Origin: Pseudomonas fluorescens
GTDB lineage: Bacteria > Pseudomonadota > Gammaproteobacteria > Pseudomonadales > Pseudomonadaceae
Reading direction: 5' to 3'
Length of the DNA: 64,000 bases
Assembly: GCF_902497855.1 (NCBI RefSeq)
Contig: NZ_CABVHU010000002.1
Location: 1 to 64,000, forward strand
Below the pieces are notes generated by a model, which was not told where the DNA came from, did not search any database, and saw nothing but the letters and a program-made list of their open reading frames with translations. This document shows, piece after piece, positions 10,079-19,290 of this stretch. The position numbers were made by a program, and so were the translations under genes. The first letter of the stretch is position 1, and every line of letters starts with the position of its first letter.

Positions 10079-10606
10079 TTAAGCCTCGAACCATCGAAAG
10101 GCGAGAAAGCTTTGCGCAATGGCGCGCAGCAGCATTTTGTCTGCCGTGTTGGCTATACCGTCACTGTTCACGTCGCTGTTGGTGAACGAGTCCAGCCCGC
10201 CATCATTGTCACCATCATAGGCGGCGGCACCTTTAATCCGAATGGGGATGCCAGGTGTGCCGTCGTCTTCACTGAACTGAAGCGAGACGACATTGGGGGA
10301 GCCATCCTTGTGATGGTCTTTCGCACTGATCTTGAGATAACGCTCCCAGTTATCTCCTTTATTGAACCAGTTCAGCTGCAGGAAAACTTCCGCAAAGGCC
10401 GTCAACAGCAACTGGTCCTGGAAGTTTTGCTCGCCGTCGCTGTTGATGTCACCGGCGAAACCAAACTCAATCCTGCCGTCGGCGGACATATCTACGGCAA
10501 AGGCTTCGTGTACCAGGTTGTCCGGGCTGTTGTGGAAGTGCAGCAGCACGGCATCCGCTTTGCCGTTACCGCTACGATCCTGGGCTGTCGCTTTCAAATA
10601 ACGCAT
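10079..10606 (-). CDS. Hypothetical protein: two tandem ~80-residue repeats with six DxSxDG/DxNxDG loops
   Basis: I do not recognise the family. The 175-residue protein is an internal duplication: residues 2-81 and 89-173 each begin with RYLK and end with a helix plus W-F. Each half contains three loops of the EF-hand/dockerin/thrombospondin-3 kind: DRSGNG, DMSADG, DINSDG in the first and DHHKDG, DGDNDG, DVNSDG in the second. The third loop of each half resembles a dockerin repeat, an acidic loop followed by D and a hydrophobic helix. There is no signal peptide or membrane segment. The start at 10606 is chosen because TCGGAG stands 8-9 bases upstream; two in-frame ATGs lie further upstream (10612 and 10639). 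Calcium binding is inferred. Its own terminator suggests a monocistronic unit. Confidence 0.72.
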   Translation of the reverse strand: MRYLKATAQDRSGNGKADAVLLHFHNSPDNLVHEAFAVDMSADGRIEFGFAGDINSDGEQNFQDQLLLTAFAEVFLQLNWFNKGDNWERYLKISAKDHHKDGSPNVVSLQFSEDDGTPGIPIRIKGAAAYDGDNDGGLDSFTNSDVNSDGIANTADKMLLRAIAQSFLAFRWFEA

Positions 10607-10634
10607 GAGCATCTTCTCCGAATAAAAGATGCTC
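10607..10634 (-). promoter_or_regulatory. Hairpin carrying the ribosome binding site of the calcium-loop gene
   Basis: A perfect 9-bp inverted repeat (10607-10615 with 10626-10634; arms GAGCATCTT/AAGATGCTC) encloses a 10-base loop. On the mRNA the loop contains CGGAG, the Shine-Dalgarno sequence, and the start codon follows directly after the stem. Such a structure could gate translation. Confidence 0.55.
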
Positions 10635-10812
10635 CACACTAGTGCTTGTGACAGGCCTTTCCTGTCGGGCGAATGCGTGGCGAGGCATGGGAAATCGCTG
10701 AATATGCATCAGGTCGAGTTACCCGGGCGTGTCGGAACAAACGAAGACGCTTCGCTGATGAGCCCGAATTGTTGATCTTCCCGCGAATGGAACGATCAAC
10801 ATCCAGCGACGA

Positions 10813-11256
10813 TTAAAACTTCTCGAGCGTGCGACGGCTGTTGCTGGTCTCGCGCGCCACTTCTTTGGGCTTATAAGCGCAATATCCCGGCCGCGGCCCG
10901 ATTTTCGGGTGATTGCGGCAGGTATCCGGGCGCTTTTCATAAATAGTGCACAGACGGCTCTTACGATCCAGGTACAGGCAATCGTTGTTGCTCATGCGCT
11001 GAAGGGTGAAGATCTCGGACTTCTGGTTGTAGCGCTCGACGATCCCTTCCTTCTGCAAGCGCTTGGCGATGTTTTTCGCTGGCTCGCCGCGCTCGAATTC
11101 GTCGACGATACCGATTCGGATCAGATCCTTGATCTTGACCTCGACCGGCAGCGTGCAGCAGCTGGACACGCAGGAACCGCACATCGGCGCAGAGTACTTG
11201 GCCCAGGTATCGAGGCGATCGATCTCCGCGGCGGCGATCAGGTTGGACTTCATCAT
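10813..11256 (-). CDS. YkgJ-family cysteine cluster protein
   Basis: 147-residue protein with eight cysteines arranged as CGSCVSSCC near residues 26-34, CLYLDRKSRLC and, later, C-NHP and GYC. This is the pattern of the YkgJ/UPF0153 putative zinc- or iron-binding family, whose role is unknown. An ATG pair (11256 and 11253) gives two equivalent starts and no clear ribosome site is seen. The 173 bp downstream (10640-10812) hold nothing I can identify. Confidence 0.85.
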   Translation of the reverse strand: MMKSNLIAAAEIDRLDTWAKYSAPMCGSCVSSCCTLPVEVKIKDLIRIGIVDEFERGEPAKNIAKRLQKEGIVERYNQKSEIFTLQRMSNNDCLYLDRKSRLCTIYEKRPDTCRNHPKIGPRPGYCAYKPKEVARETSNSRRTLEKF

Positions 11257-11512
11257 CGATTGTTACCAGCGTGTGCATCAGGGCGCGCGATCATACCGGG
11301 ACTGGTGGATTTTTGAACAACCTTTCGCCAGTTTTTTTCATAAACTACCCGGTAATCACTGTATTCCGGCACGGGCCCTGCATTCTTTCCGGTGCGCGGC
11401 AAGGTAATCTTGATCTATCTCGCCCTAACGGGAAAAACTGCCGAACCAGAGTTCCAACGGCCTGTCTGACCGTCTAGGCTCAACTATTCCACGCTCGCCC
11501 GAGGTCCTATTG

Positions 11513-13963
11513 ATGACTCAAGAACCACTTGTTCGCGAAGCCGAGGTGGCCGCATTTCGCGACGCCGTCTTGACCAAGCTCACCTATGCGGTGGGCAAAG
11601 ACCCGGATCACGCCTTCGACCACGACTGGTTCGAGGCCATAGCCCTGGCAGCGCGCGATCACATGGTCGAGCACTGGATGGATCACACCCGGCAGATCTA
11701 CCGCAAAGGTCAGAAACGGGTTTACTACCTCTCCCTGGAATTTCTTATCGGCCGGCTGCTCTACGACAGCCTCAGCAACCTCGGCCTGCTGGATGTGGCC
11801 CGCGAGGCCATGACCGAACTCGGCGTCGACCTTGAGCGCATCCGCCTGCTGGAGCCCGATGCGGCCCTTGGTAACGGTGGCCTCGGCCGTCTGGCCGCCT
11901 GCTTCATGGAAAGCATGTCGACCCTGGGTATCGCCGGCCACGGCTACGGCATTCGTTACGAGCACGGCTTGTTCCGCCAGGCCATCGTCGATGGTTGGCA
12001 GCAGGAACAGACCGAACACTGGCTGGATTTCGGCAACCCGTGGGAGTTCGAACGGCCGGAGGTCGTGTATCCGATCGGTTTTGGCGGCAGCGTCGAAACC
12101 GTCACCGACGAAACAGGCAAATCCAAGCAAGTCTGGACCCCGGCGGAAACCGTTCGCGCGATTGCCTACGACACCCCGGTGGTCGGCTGGCGCGGGGCGA
12201 GCGTCAACACACTGCGCCTGTGGCGTGCCCGTGCCATGGAAGATTTGCACCTGGAGCGCTTCAACGCCGGCGACCACCTGGGTGCCGTGGCGGAAGTCGC
12301 CCGGGCCGAAAGTATTTCTCGCGTACTTTACCCGGCCGACAGCACCGAAGCCGGCCAGGAACTGCGCCTGCGCCAGGAATACTTCTTCGTCGCCGCGTCC
12401 TTGCAGGACTTGCTGCGGCGCCATCGCAACATGCACACCTCGGTCCTGACCCTGGGAGACCACGCGGCAATCCAGCTCAACGACACTCACCCCTCGATTG
12501 CCGTGGCCGAGCTGATGCGTCAGCTGGTCGACGTGTACGACGTGGCGTGGGACGCCGCCTGGCAGGTCACCGTCGACACGCTGTCCTACACCAACCACAC
12601 GCTGTTGCCGGAAGCGCTGGAAACCTGGCCGGTCGGGTTGATGGAGCGCATGCTGCCGCGGCACATGCAGATCATTTACCTGATCAATGCCCAGCACATC
12701 GACTCGCTGAGGGCCAAGGGCGTCCATGACTTCGAAGTGCTGCGGGCGGTGTCGCTGATCGAGGAAGACAACGGCCGTCGTGTGCGCATGGGTAACCTGG
12801 CGTTCCTCGGTTCCCACAGTGTCAACGGCGTGTCCGCGCTGCACACGCAACTGATGCGCAAAACGGTGTTCTCCGAGCTGCACAAGCTCTACCCGGAGCG
12901 GATCAACAACAAGACCAACGGCATTACCTTCCGCCGCTGGCTCTACCAGGCCAACCCCGAACTGACCTCGATGATGGTCGATGCCCTCGGCCCGGACCTG
13001 CTCAATAACCCTGAAGAACGCTTGCGCGACCTGGAACCCTTTGCCGAGAAAACCGCGTTCCGCAAGGCATTTGCCGAGCAGCGCCTGCACAGCAAGAAAG
13101 CCTTGGCGTACATCATCCACGAGCGATTGGGGGTGGCGGTCAACCCGGCGGCGATGTTCGACGTACAGGTCAAGCGGATCCACGAATACAAACGTCAGTT
13201 GCTCAACCTGCTGCACACCGTCGCGCTCTATCAGGCGATTCGTGCTGAGCCGGAAATCGACTGGGTGCCGCGGGTGAAGATTTTCGCCGGCAAGGCTGCA
13301 GCCAGTTATCACCAGGCCAAGCTCATCATCAAGTTGACCAACGACATTGCCCGGGTCGTGAACAACGACCCGACCGTGCGTGGCTTGCTCAAAGTGGTGT
13401 TCCTGCCCAACTACAACGTCAGCCTGGCGGAAAGCATCATTCCGGCGGCGGATTTGTCGGAGCAGATTTCTACCGCGGGTTTCGAGGCCTCGGGCACCAG
13501 CAACATGAAGTTCGGTCTTAACGGCGCGCTGACCATCGGCACGCTGGACGGGGCCAACGTGGAAATGTGCGAGTTCATCGGCGCCGAACACATGTTCATC
13601 TTCGGCCTCAGCGCCCAGCAGGTCGAGGCGCGCAAGCAAAACCAAGAGTTCAACGCGACGCCGGATATTGCCGCGTCCCACCGCCTGAACGACGTGCTGC
13701 AAGCGATTCGCGGCGGGGTGTTCTCGCCGGATGATCCGTCCCGCTATACCGGACTGATTGATTCGCTGATCGATTACGACCGTTTCCTGGTCTGCGCCGA
13801 TTTCGATTCCTACTGGGACGCGCAGATGCGCGTTGAAGCCCATTGGCACGATTCTCAGGCATGGTGGCGTTCGGCGGTATTGAACACCTCCCGGATGGGG
13901 TGGTTCTCTTCCGACCGGACCATTCGCGAGTACGCCACGGATATCTGGAAAGCGTTGGAGTAA
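11513..13963 (+). CDS. glgP: Glycogen/maltodextrin phosphorylase
   Basis: Pyridoxal-phosphate enzyme that releases glucose-1-phosphate from alpha-1,4-glucans in the cytoplasm. The 816-residue length is typical. Recognisable signatures are RVYYLSLEFLIGRLL near the N-terminus, EPDAALGNGGLGRLAACFMES, and the PLP-binding block EASGTSNMKFGLNGALTIGT with the Schiff-base lysine. The start at the ATG 11513 is preceded by GAGG eight bases upstream; a TTG one codon earlier is less likely. No other glycogen gene is adjacent. Confidence 0.96.
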   Translation: MTQEPLVREAEVAAFRDAVLTKLTYAVGKDPDHAFDHDWFEAIALAARDHMVEHWMDHTRQIYRKGQKRVYYLSLEFLIGRLLYDSLSNLGLLDVAREAMTELGVDLERIRLLEPDAALGNGGLGRLAACFMESMSTLGIAGHGYGIRYEHGLFRQAIVDGWQQEQTEHWLDFGNPWEFERPEVVYPIGFGGSVETVTDETGKSKQVWTPAETVRAIAYDTPVVGWRGASVNTLRLWRARAMEDLHLERFNAGDHLGAVAEVARAESISRVLYPADSTEAGQELRLRQEYFFVAASLQDLLRRHRNMHTSVLTLGDHAAIQLNDTHPSIAVAELMRQLVDVYDVAWDAAWQVTVDTLSYTNHTLLPEALETWPVGLMERMLPRHMQIIYLINAQHIDSLRAKGVHDFEVLRAVSLIEEDNGRRVRMGNLAFLGSHSVNGVSALHTQLMRKTVFSELHKLYPERINNKTNGITFRRWLYQANPELTSMMVDALGPDLLNNPEERLRDLEPFAEKTAFRKAFAEQRLHSKKALAYIIHERLGVAVNPAAMFDVQVKRIHEYKRQLLNLLHTVALYQAIRAEPEIDWVPRVKIFAGKAAASYHQAKLIIKLTNDIARVVNNDPTVRGLLKVVFLPNYNVSLAESIIPAADLSEQISTAGFEASGTSNMKFGLNGALTIGTLDGANVEMCEFIGAEHMFIFGLSAQQVEARKQNQEFNATPDIAASHRLNDVLQAIRGGVFSPDDPSRYTGLIDSLIDYDRFLVCADFDSYWDAQMRVEAHWHDSQAWWRSAVLNTSRMGWFSSDRTIREYATDIWKALE

Positions 13964-13999
13964 GCCTTCGTTCGGGTCGATATAATGGCGTCCCGGAAA

Positions 14000-14089
14000 A
14001 GATCGCAGCCTTCGGCAGCTCCTTCAGTCAGCGTTCACCTGACATTGGGTGAATTCGGTCGATGTAGGAGCTGCCGAAGGCTGCGATCT
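14000..14089. repeat. REPIN, GTAGGAGCTGCCGAAGG type
   Basis: Two 23-bp inverted copies (14000-14022 and 14067-14089) face each other across 44 bp; each is itself a hairpin (GCAGCCTTCGGC core). This is a distinct sequence class from the GCGAGC/GCTTGC REPINs elsewhere in the window. It fills the gap between glgP and the DUF2339 gene. Confidence 0.85.
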
Positions 14090-14148
14090 TTGCTGTACGG
14101 GGTGTGCTAGTTTTTTTGGATCGGCCACTGCGCTTAGGGATATCGACC

Positions 14149-17100
14149 ATGCAATGGATGTTCATGCTGATTGGCCTGGTGCTGGGCTGGATGCTCGACG
14201 AGTCGTTCAGCGACGCGCTGTTGTGTGCAATGCTCGGGTTGGGAATCGGTCAGGCCATCCGCATCGGCCGTTTGGATTTACAGGCTGCCGAGCAACGCTT
14301 GCTGCTTGAACAGGCACAGGTTGCGCTGCATGCGGTCGAGCAACGTCTGGCATTGCTGGAGGTGTCGGGTGTCAAATTGCCTGAAGCCAGCGAACCCGCT
14401 CCGTCCGCTGACATCATTGTTGATCAAGCCCCTGTCGACCCCCCCGAATTGATCTGGGAACTTCCGCCCGAAATTGAGCCGATGGCCGCCACGGCCACCG
14501 AAACCAGTCATCCGCCCTATGTCGATGCGTGGAAACCCGCACCGGTTGCCCGCGAACCGCAACAATCCGCCGTTCCCCGCGACCCCGACTTCATCGAGCG
14601 CGCGATCAGCATCGCCCGCGCCTGGCTGTTCGGCGGCAACACCGTGCTGCGGATCGGCGTGGTGCTGTTGTTCCTCGGCCTGGCATTTCTGCTGCGCTAT
14701 GCCACCGAAGGCATGGTGCTGCCGATTGAGTTACGTTACGCCGGGGTCGCGGCGGCGGCATTGGGCCTTCTGGGATTGGGTTGGTGGCTCAGGGCACGCA
14801 ACAGCAATTACGCATTAATGCTGCAAGGCACCGGTATCGCGGTGTTGTACCTGACCGTGTTTGCCGCGATGCGCCTGCATTCGTTGCTCGATCCAGCGGC
14901 GGCGCTGGGTCTGCTGGTCGCAGTGACGCTGTTCTCGGCGATTCTGGCCATCACCCAGGACGCTTTGGGTCTGGCTGCCGCTGCGGCACTCGGCGGTTTC
15001 GCGGCGCCGATCCTGACCTCTACCGGCGCGGGCAATCACGTCGTGCTGTTCAGTTATTTCGCCTTGCTCAACGCTGGCATTCTCACCATCGCCTGGTTCA
15101 AGGCCTGGCGTTTGCTCAACCTGATCGGTTTTGTCGGCACCTTCGGCATCGGTTTCGCCTGGGGACTGCGCGCCTATGCGCCGGACTTGTTGTGGAGTAC
15201 CGAGCCGTTCCTGATTCTGTTCTTCCTGATGTACCTGGCCATCGGCCTGCTATTCGCCCGGCGCAAACTGCTGGAAATGCCCGGCGCGCCCGAGAACGAC
15301 CACCGCGAGGCGCTGCTGCGAGGGTCGTCGCGCAAGGGTGACTACGTCGATGGCACCCTGCTGTTCGGCCCACCGCTGGTGGGTTTCGGCCTGCAGTTCG
15401 CGCTGGTCCAGCACCTGGAATTTGCCGCGGCATTCAGTGCATTGGTGCTGGGCATGATCTACATGGGGCTTGCCCGATTGCTGATGGGTGGCCGGACCTT
15501 GCTGCTGGCGCAAACCTGTCTGGCGCTGGGCGTGATCTTCGCCAGCCTGGCGATTCCGCTGGGGCTCGACGCCCGCTGGACGGCTGCAGCCTGGGCGGTG
15601 GAAGGCGCGGGCATCTTCTGGCTCGGCTTGCGTCAGCAGCGACCGCTGGCCCGGGCTTTTGCCTTGCTGCTGCAACTGGGTGCGGCGCTGGCGTTCCTCA
15701 GTGAACTGCGAATCGGCGCGAGCAGCCTGCTGGACGGGTCGCCGCTGGGCGCGTTGATGCTCGGCGGCGCATTGTTGTTCAGCTTCTATCAATTGCGCAA
15801 CGCTGTGCCTGAACAGACTTCGCAGTGGGAGCGTAGCGGCCTGCCGGTGCTGGCCAGCCTCGGCCTGACCTTCCTCTACTTGCTGGCGCCGTCGTTCTTC
15901 TTCACCCAAGGTGCGGTAATCAGTTGGGCGCTGGCGGGGTTGGCGACGCTGTTTGTCGGTCTGCGCCTGCAATCGCGGACGTTCCTGTTCGCTGCCTTTG
16001 CCGTGCAGTTACTGGGCGGCGCAGCGTTTCTGCTGGCCGGACCTGATGGGCTCGGACTGTTGCCTGGCGAAGGTCTGCGCCCCTTCGCTCATGCTGGTTT
16101 CTGGACCCCACTGGTGCTGGGCCTGGCCGCGCTGGTCGGGGCCTGGCGTTTGCAGCTCGGCAACCACGGCACGGCATTTGACTCATTGAGCCTGCAGCGT
16201 TTGTCCGACGTGTTGCTGGTGTGGGGTGCGGGCTGGTGGACGCTGGCATGGATCAGTGAAGTGCTGCGTTTTGCCCCCGTGAATGTGCAAGCGACGTTAT
16301 TGCTGTTGGTTGCGGCGATCAGTGTCGCCTTGTGGACAATGTTGGCGCTGCGCCTGAAATGGCCATCGCTGGGATTGCTTTGCACCTGGCTGATAGCCGC
16401 TGCCGGTCTGGTGTTGCTGGCGGCTTGGCATTCGCGATATCACCCGGCTGCCAATTTCGCCTGGCTAGCCTGGGCGGCGGTGTTCGTGGTGCATTTTATT
16501 TCTCTGCGGCGTCTGGCGCCGATGTTGCCGGCGCGTGCCCTGGGCACCGCCCACGTCCTCGGCTGTTGGCTGCTGATTGGTGTACTGGCGCTGGAGTTGC
16601 GTTACGGCTTGCTGTTGTTGTCCGGGCACTACAACGCCTGGCGCTGGTTGGGTTGGGCGATGCTGCCGAGCCTGTATCTGGTGCTCGCGGCGGCGCCCCG
16701 AGCCTGGCCTTGGCCTGTGTCGGCTTATCCCCGGGAATACCGTGTGTACGCAGCAGCCCCCCTGGCATTGCTGATGCTCGGCTGGTTCTGGCTGGCGAAC
16801 GTCGTCAGTGACGGCGCTGCCGAGCCGCTGCCCTATGTGCCGCTGATCAACCCGCTGGAGTTGGGCCTGCTGTTTACGCTGTTCGGCGTATATGTCTGGT
16901 CCCGCAGCGCGGTGACGCAAGGGGCGATTCGCAAGGATTACGCCGCACATGCCACGCAGCTGATCGCCGGAATTTCGCTGTTTGCATTCTTTACTGCGTT
17001 GGTGATGCGCACCGCCCACCACTGGGGCGATGTGCCGTTCGAGCTGGATGCCTTGCTCGAATCCATGCGGGTGCAGGCCGGCCTTTCCATCGTCTGGACC

Positions 17101-17370
17101 CTGATAGCCCTGAGCCTGATGATCGGCGGTCATCTGCGCCATCGCCGCGAAGTCTGGCTGATCGGTGCGGCGCTGATCGGCGTCGTAGTGGCCAAGCTGT
17201 TCTTTGTCGAATTGAGTAACCGCGGCGGGCTGGCGCGGATCGTGTCGTTCATCGGCGTCGGCGTCTTGCTGTTGGTGGTCGGTTATTTCGCCCCGTTACC
17301 ACCCAGGCGCGCTGATGCTGTGCCTGATCCTGAAAAACCGACCCCGCTAGCCGAAAGGGTGTCGTCTTGA
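14149..17370 (+). CDS. DUF2339 family giant polytopic membrane protein
   Basis: A 1073-residue inner-membrane protein of the DUF2339 family, function unknown. Order: two short N-terminal hydrophobic segments with a coiled-coil-like stretch (EQRLLLEQAQVALHAVEQRL), a Pro-rich linker to about residue 150, then more than twenty hydrophobic helices to the C-terminus (PLPPRRADAVPDPEKP tail). The ATG at 14149 has TTAGGGA eight bases upstream and gives the start MQWMFMLIG; a longer in-frame start lies at 14104. The gene stands between a REPIN and fbp with no obvious operon partner. Confidence 0.88.
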   Translation: MQWMFMLIGLVLGWMLDESFSDALLCAMLGLGIGQAIRIGRLDLQAAEQRLLLEQAQVALHAVEQRLALLEVSGVKLPEASEPAPSADIIVDQAPVDPPELIWELPPEIEPMAATATETSHPPYVDAWKPAPVAREPQQSAVPRDPDFIERAISIARAWLFGGNTVLRIGVVLLFLGLAFLLRYATEGMVLPIELRYAGVAAAALGLLGLGWWLRARNSNYALMLQGTGIAVLYLTVFAAMRLHSLLDPAAALGLLVAVTLFSAILAITQDALGLAAAAALGGFAAPILTSTGAGNHVVLFSYFALLNAGILTIAWFKAWRLLNLIGFVGTFGIGFAWGLRAYAPDLLWSTEPFLILFFLMYLAIGLLFARRKLLEMPGAPENDHREALLRGSSRKGDYVDGTLLFGPPLVGFGLQFALVQHLEFAAAFSALVLGMIYMGLARLLMGGRTLLLAQTCLALGVIFASLAIPLGLDARWTAAAWAVEGAGIFWLGLRQQRPLARAFALLLQLGAALAFLSELRIGASSLLDGSPLGALMLGGALLFSFYQLRNAVPEQTSQWERSGLPVLASLGLTFLYLLAPSFFFTQGAVISWALAGLATLFVGLRLQSRTFLFAAFAVQLLGGAAFLLAGPDGLGLLPGEGLRPFAHAGFWTPLVLGLAALVGAWRLQLGNHGTAFDSLSLQRLSDVLLVWGAGWWTLAWISEVLRFAPVNVQATLLLLVAAISVALWTMLALRLKWPSLGLLCTWLIAAAGLVLLAAWHSRYHPAANFAWLAWAAVFVVHFISLRRLAPMLPARALGTAHVLGCWLLIGVLALELRYGLLLLSGHYNAWRWLGWAMLPSLYLVLAAAPRAWPWPVSAYPREYRVYAAAPLALLMLGWFWLANVVSDGAAEPLPYVPLINPLELGLLFTLFGVYVWSRSAVTQGAIRKDYAAHATQLIAGISLFAFFTALVMRTAHHWGDVPFELDALLESMRVQAGLSIVWTLIALSLMIGGHLRHRREVWLIGAALIGVVVAKLFFVELSNRGGLARIVSFIGVGVLLLVVGYFAPLPPRRADAVPDPEKPTPLAERVSS

Positions 17371-17550
17371 GTCGCAGGCTGAACCTGCCCGCGAAGGCGA
17401 TTTATCTGTCGGTAAAGAAGCCAGTTTCGAACTACGCTCATCCGGGGGCATGAACTCTATTGGGTGTAACACGTCTGATAGGAGGAAATGCGCCCCGACT
17501 CGCGCTAAACTGCGCGGGTTTTCAGCCCCCCCATTCCACCGGAGCCTTCC

Positions 17551-18561
17551 ATGTCCCGCGTTACCCTGAGTCGCTATTTGATTGAGCAGACCCGTAGCAA
17601 CAACACCCCTGCCGATCTGCGTTTCCTGATCGAAGTGGTGGCGCGTGCTTGCAAAGAGATCAGCCACGCCGTGTCTAAAGGCGCCCTGGGTGGTGTTCTG
17701 GGCAGCATGGGCACCGAAAACGTCCAAGGCGAAGTGCAGAAGAAACTCGACGTGATCTCCAACGAGATCCTGCTCGAAGCCAACGAATGGGGCGGTCACC
17801 TGGCCGGCATGGCGTCCGAAGAAATGGACAACGCCTACCAGATCCCGGGCAAATACCCGAAAGGCGCGTACCTGCTGGTATTCGATCCGCTGGACGGTTC
17901 GTCGAACATCGATATCAACGCGCCGGTCGGCACCATCTTTTCGGTACTGCGTTGCCCGAACGAACACCTGAGCCAGAACGAATCCCTGAGCGAAAAAGCC
18001 TTCCTGCAGCCAGGCACCCAGCAAGTTGCCGCCGGTTACGCGATCTACGGTCCACAGACCATGCTGATCCTGACCCTGGGCGACGGCGTGAAAGGCTTCA
18101 CCCTGGACCGTGAAATGGGCAGCTTCGTGCTGACCCACGAAGACATCAAAATCCCGGCGTCCACTCAGGAATTCGCGATCAACGCGTCCAATCAGCGTCA
18201 CTGGGAAGCTCCGGTACAACGCTACGTCAGCGAACTGCTGGCCGGTGAAGAAGGCCCGCTGAAAAAGAATTACAACATGCGCTGGGTCGCTGCGATGGTT
18301 GCCGATGTGCACCGCATCCTGACCCGTGGCGGCTTGTTCATGTACCCGCGCGACAGCCGCGAGCCGTCCAAGCCGGGCAAGCTGCGCCTGATGTACGAAG
18401 CCAACCCGATGTCGTTCCTGGTTGAACAGGCTGGCGGCGCTTCCACTGATGGCCATCAGCGTATCCTCGACATTCAGCCTGAAGGCCTGCACCAGCGCGT
18501 AGCGGTGTTCCTCGGTTCGAAAGAAGAAGTCGCACGCGTCACGGCTTACCACAAGGAATAA
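17551..18561 (+). CDS. fbp: Fructose-1,6-bisphosphatase, class I
   Basis: Gluconeogenic enzyme converting fructose-1,6-bisphosphate to fructose-6-phosphate. 336 residues, usual length; the active-site/metal motif [10 protein letters not shown] is at residues 112-121 and [20 protein letters not shown] near the C-terminus. ACCGGAGCC precedes the ATG. The following DUF924 gene starts three bases after its stop codon, so the two are probably co-transcribed. Confidence 0.97.
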   Translation: MSRVTLSRYLIEQTRSNNTPADLRFLIEVVARACKEISHAVSKGALGGVLGSMGTENVQGEVQKKLDVISNEILLEANEWGGHLAGMASEEMDNAYQIPGKYPKGAYLLVFDPLDGSSNIDINAPVGTIFSVLRCPNEHLSQNESLSEKAFLQPGTQQVAAGYAIYGPQTMLILTLGDGVKGFTLDREMGSFVLTHEDIKIPASTQEFAINASNQRHWEAPVQRYVSELLAGEEGPLKKNYNMRWVAAMVADVHRILTRGGLFMYPRDSREPSKPGKLRLMYEANPMSFLVEQAGGASTDGHQRILDIQPEGLHQRVAVFLGSKEEVARVTAYHKE

Positions 18562-18564
18562 ACC

Positions 18565-19167
18565 ATGACAGCGCCCTGGCAGCCGTTGCTCGAGTGGTGG
18601 TTCGGTACGTTAGAATCCCCCAGCGAAATAGCGGCTGACAAGGGCAGGTTATGGTTTGGCAAACGCGACAGCCAGGACCTCGAAGCGCGAACGCGTTTCG
18701 GGGGCTGGGTCGAGCAGGCACTGGCCGGCGGATTGACCGAGTGGGCGCAACGTCCCGAAGGTTGGCTGGCCCTGGTGTTGTTACTCGATCAACTGCCGCG
18801 GATGATCTTTCGCGACTCTCCCAAATCCTTTGCCGGCGATCTCAGGGCTCAAGCGCTGGTGGCGCAAGGCATTGCTGCGGATTTTGATCGGCAATTGCGG
18901 CCTATCGAGCGGGTGTTCATCTACCTGGTGTTCGAGCACTGCGAGAATCTGGCGGTGCAGAATGAGGCGGTTTCCCGGTACATCGATCTGGTTGCGCAAC
19001 AGCCGGAGTCCGATCGGACGCAGTTCAACGATTATCTGGACTATGCCGAGCAGCATCAGCAGGTAATTGCGCGGTTCGGGCGGTTTCCGCACAGGAATGC
19101 GGTGTTGGGAAGGGAATCTACGGCTGAAGAGTTGGCGTTTCTCTCCAGGCCTGGTTCAAGGTTCTAA
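18565..19167 (+). CDS. DUF924 family protein
   Basis: 200-residue soluble protein of the DUF924 family (helical, TPR-like fold in solved members; function unknown). Conserved stretches are WFG near the start, LVLLLDQLPRMIFRDSPKSFAGD (residues about 70-93) and GRFPHRNAVLGRESTAEE near the C-terminus. It follows fbp closely and appears to be the second gene of that operon. Confidence 0.85.
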   Translation: MTAPWQPLLEWWFGTLESPSEIAADKGRLWFGKRDSQDLEARTRFGGWVEQALAGGLTEWAQRPEGWLALVLLLDQLPRMIFRDSPKSFAGDLRAQALVAQGIAADFDRQLRPIERVFIYLVFEHCENLAVQNEAVSRYIDLVAQQPESDRTQFNDYLDYAEQHQQVIARFGRFPHRNAVLGRESTAEELAFLSRPGSRF

Positions 19168-19188
19168 ATCTTCGTCGCGGCTGATTCC

Positions 19189-19279
19189 GCCTTCGCAGGC
19201 AAGCCTCGCTCCTACAGGGTTAGTGCCGTATTTGATACCGCGCATAACCTGTAGGAGCGAGGCTTGCCCGCGAAGAGGC
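19189..19279. repeat. REPIN, GTAGGAGCGAGGCTTGCCCGCGAA type
   Basis: Two inverted REP copies (about 19189-19217 and 19249-19279), each able to form a hairpin, in the gap between the converging DUF924 and chemoreceptor genes. Confidence 0.9.
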
Positions 19280-19290
19280 CGGTTCAGGCA

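Noticed and set aside
17488..17508. A six-codon ORF with AGGAGGA just ahead of it, upstream of fbp
   Set aside because: The ribosome site is only two to three bases from the ATG, too close for efficient initiation, and the peptide is too short to judge.
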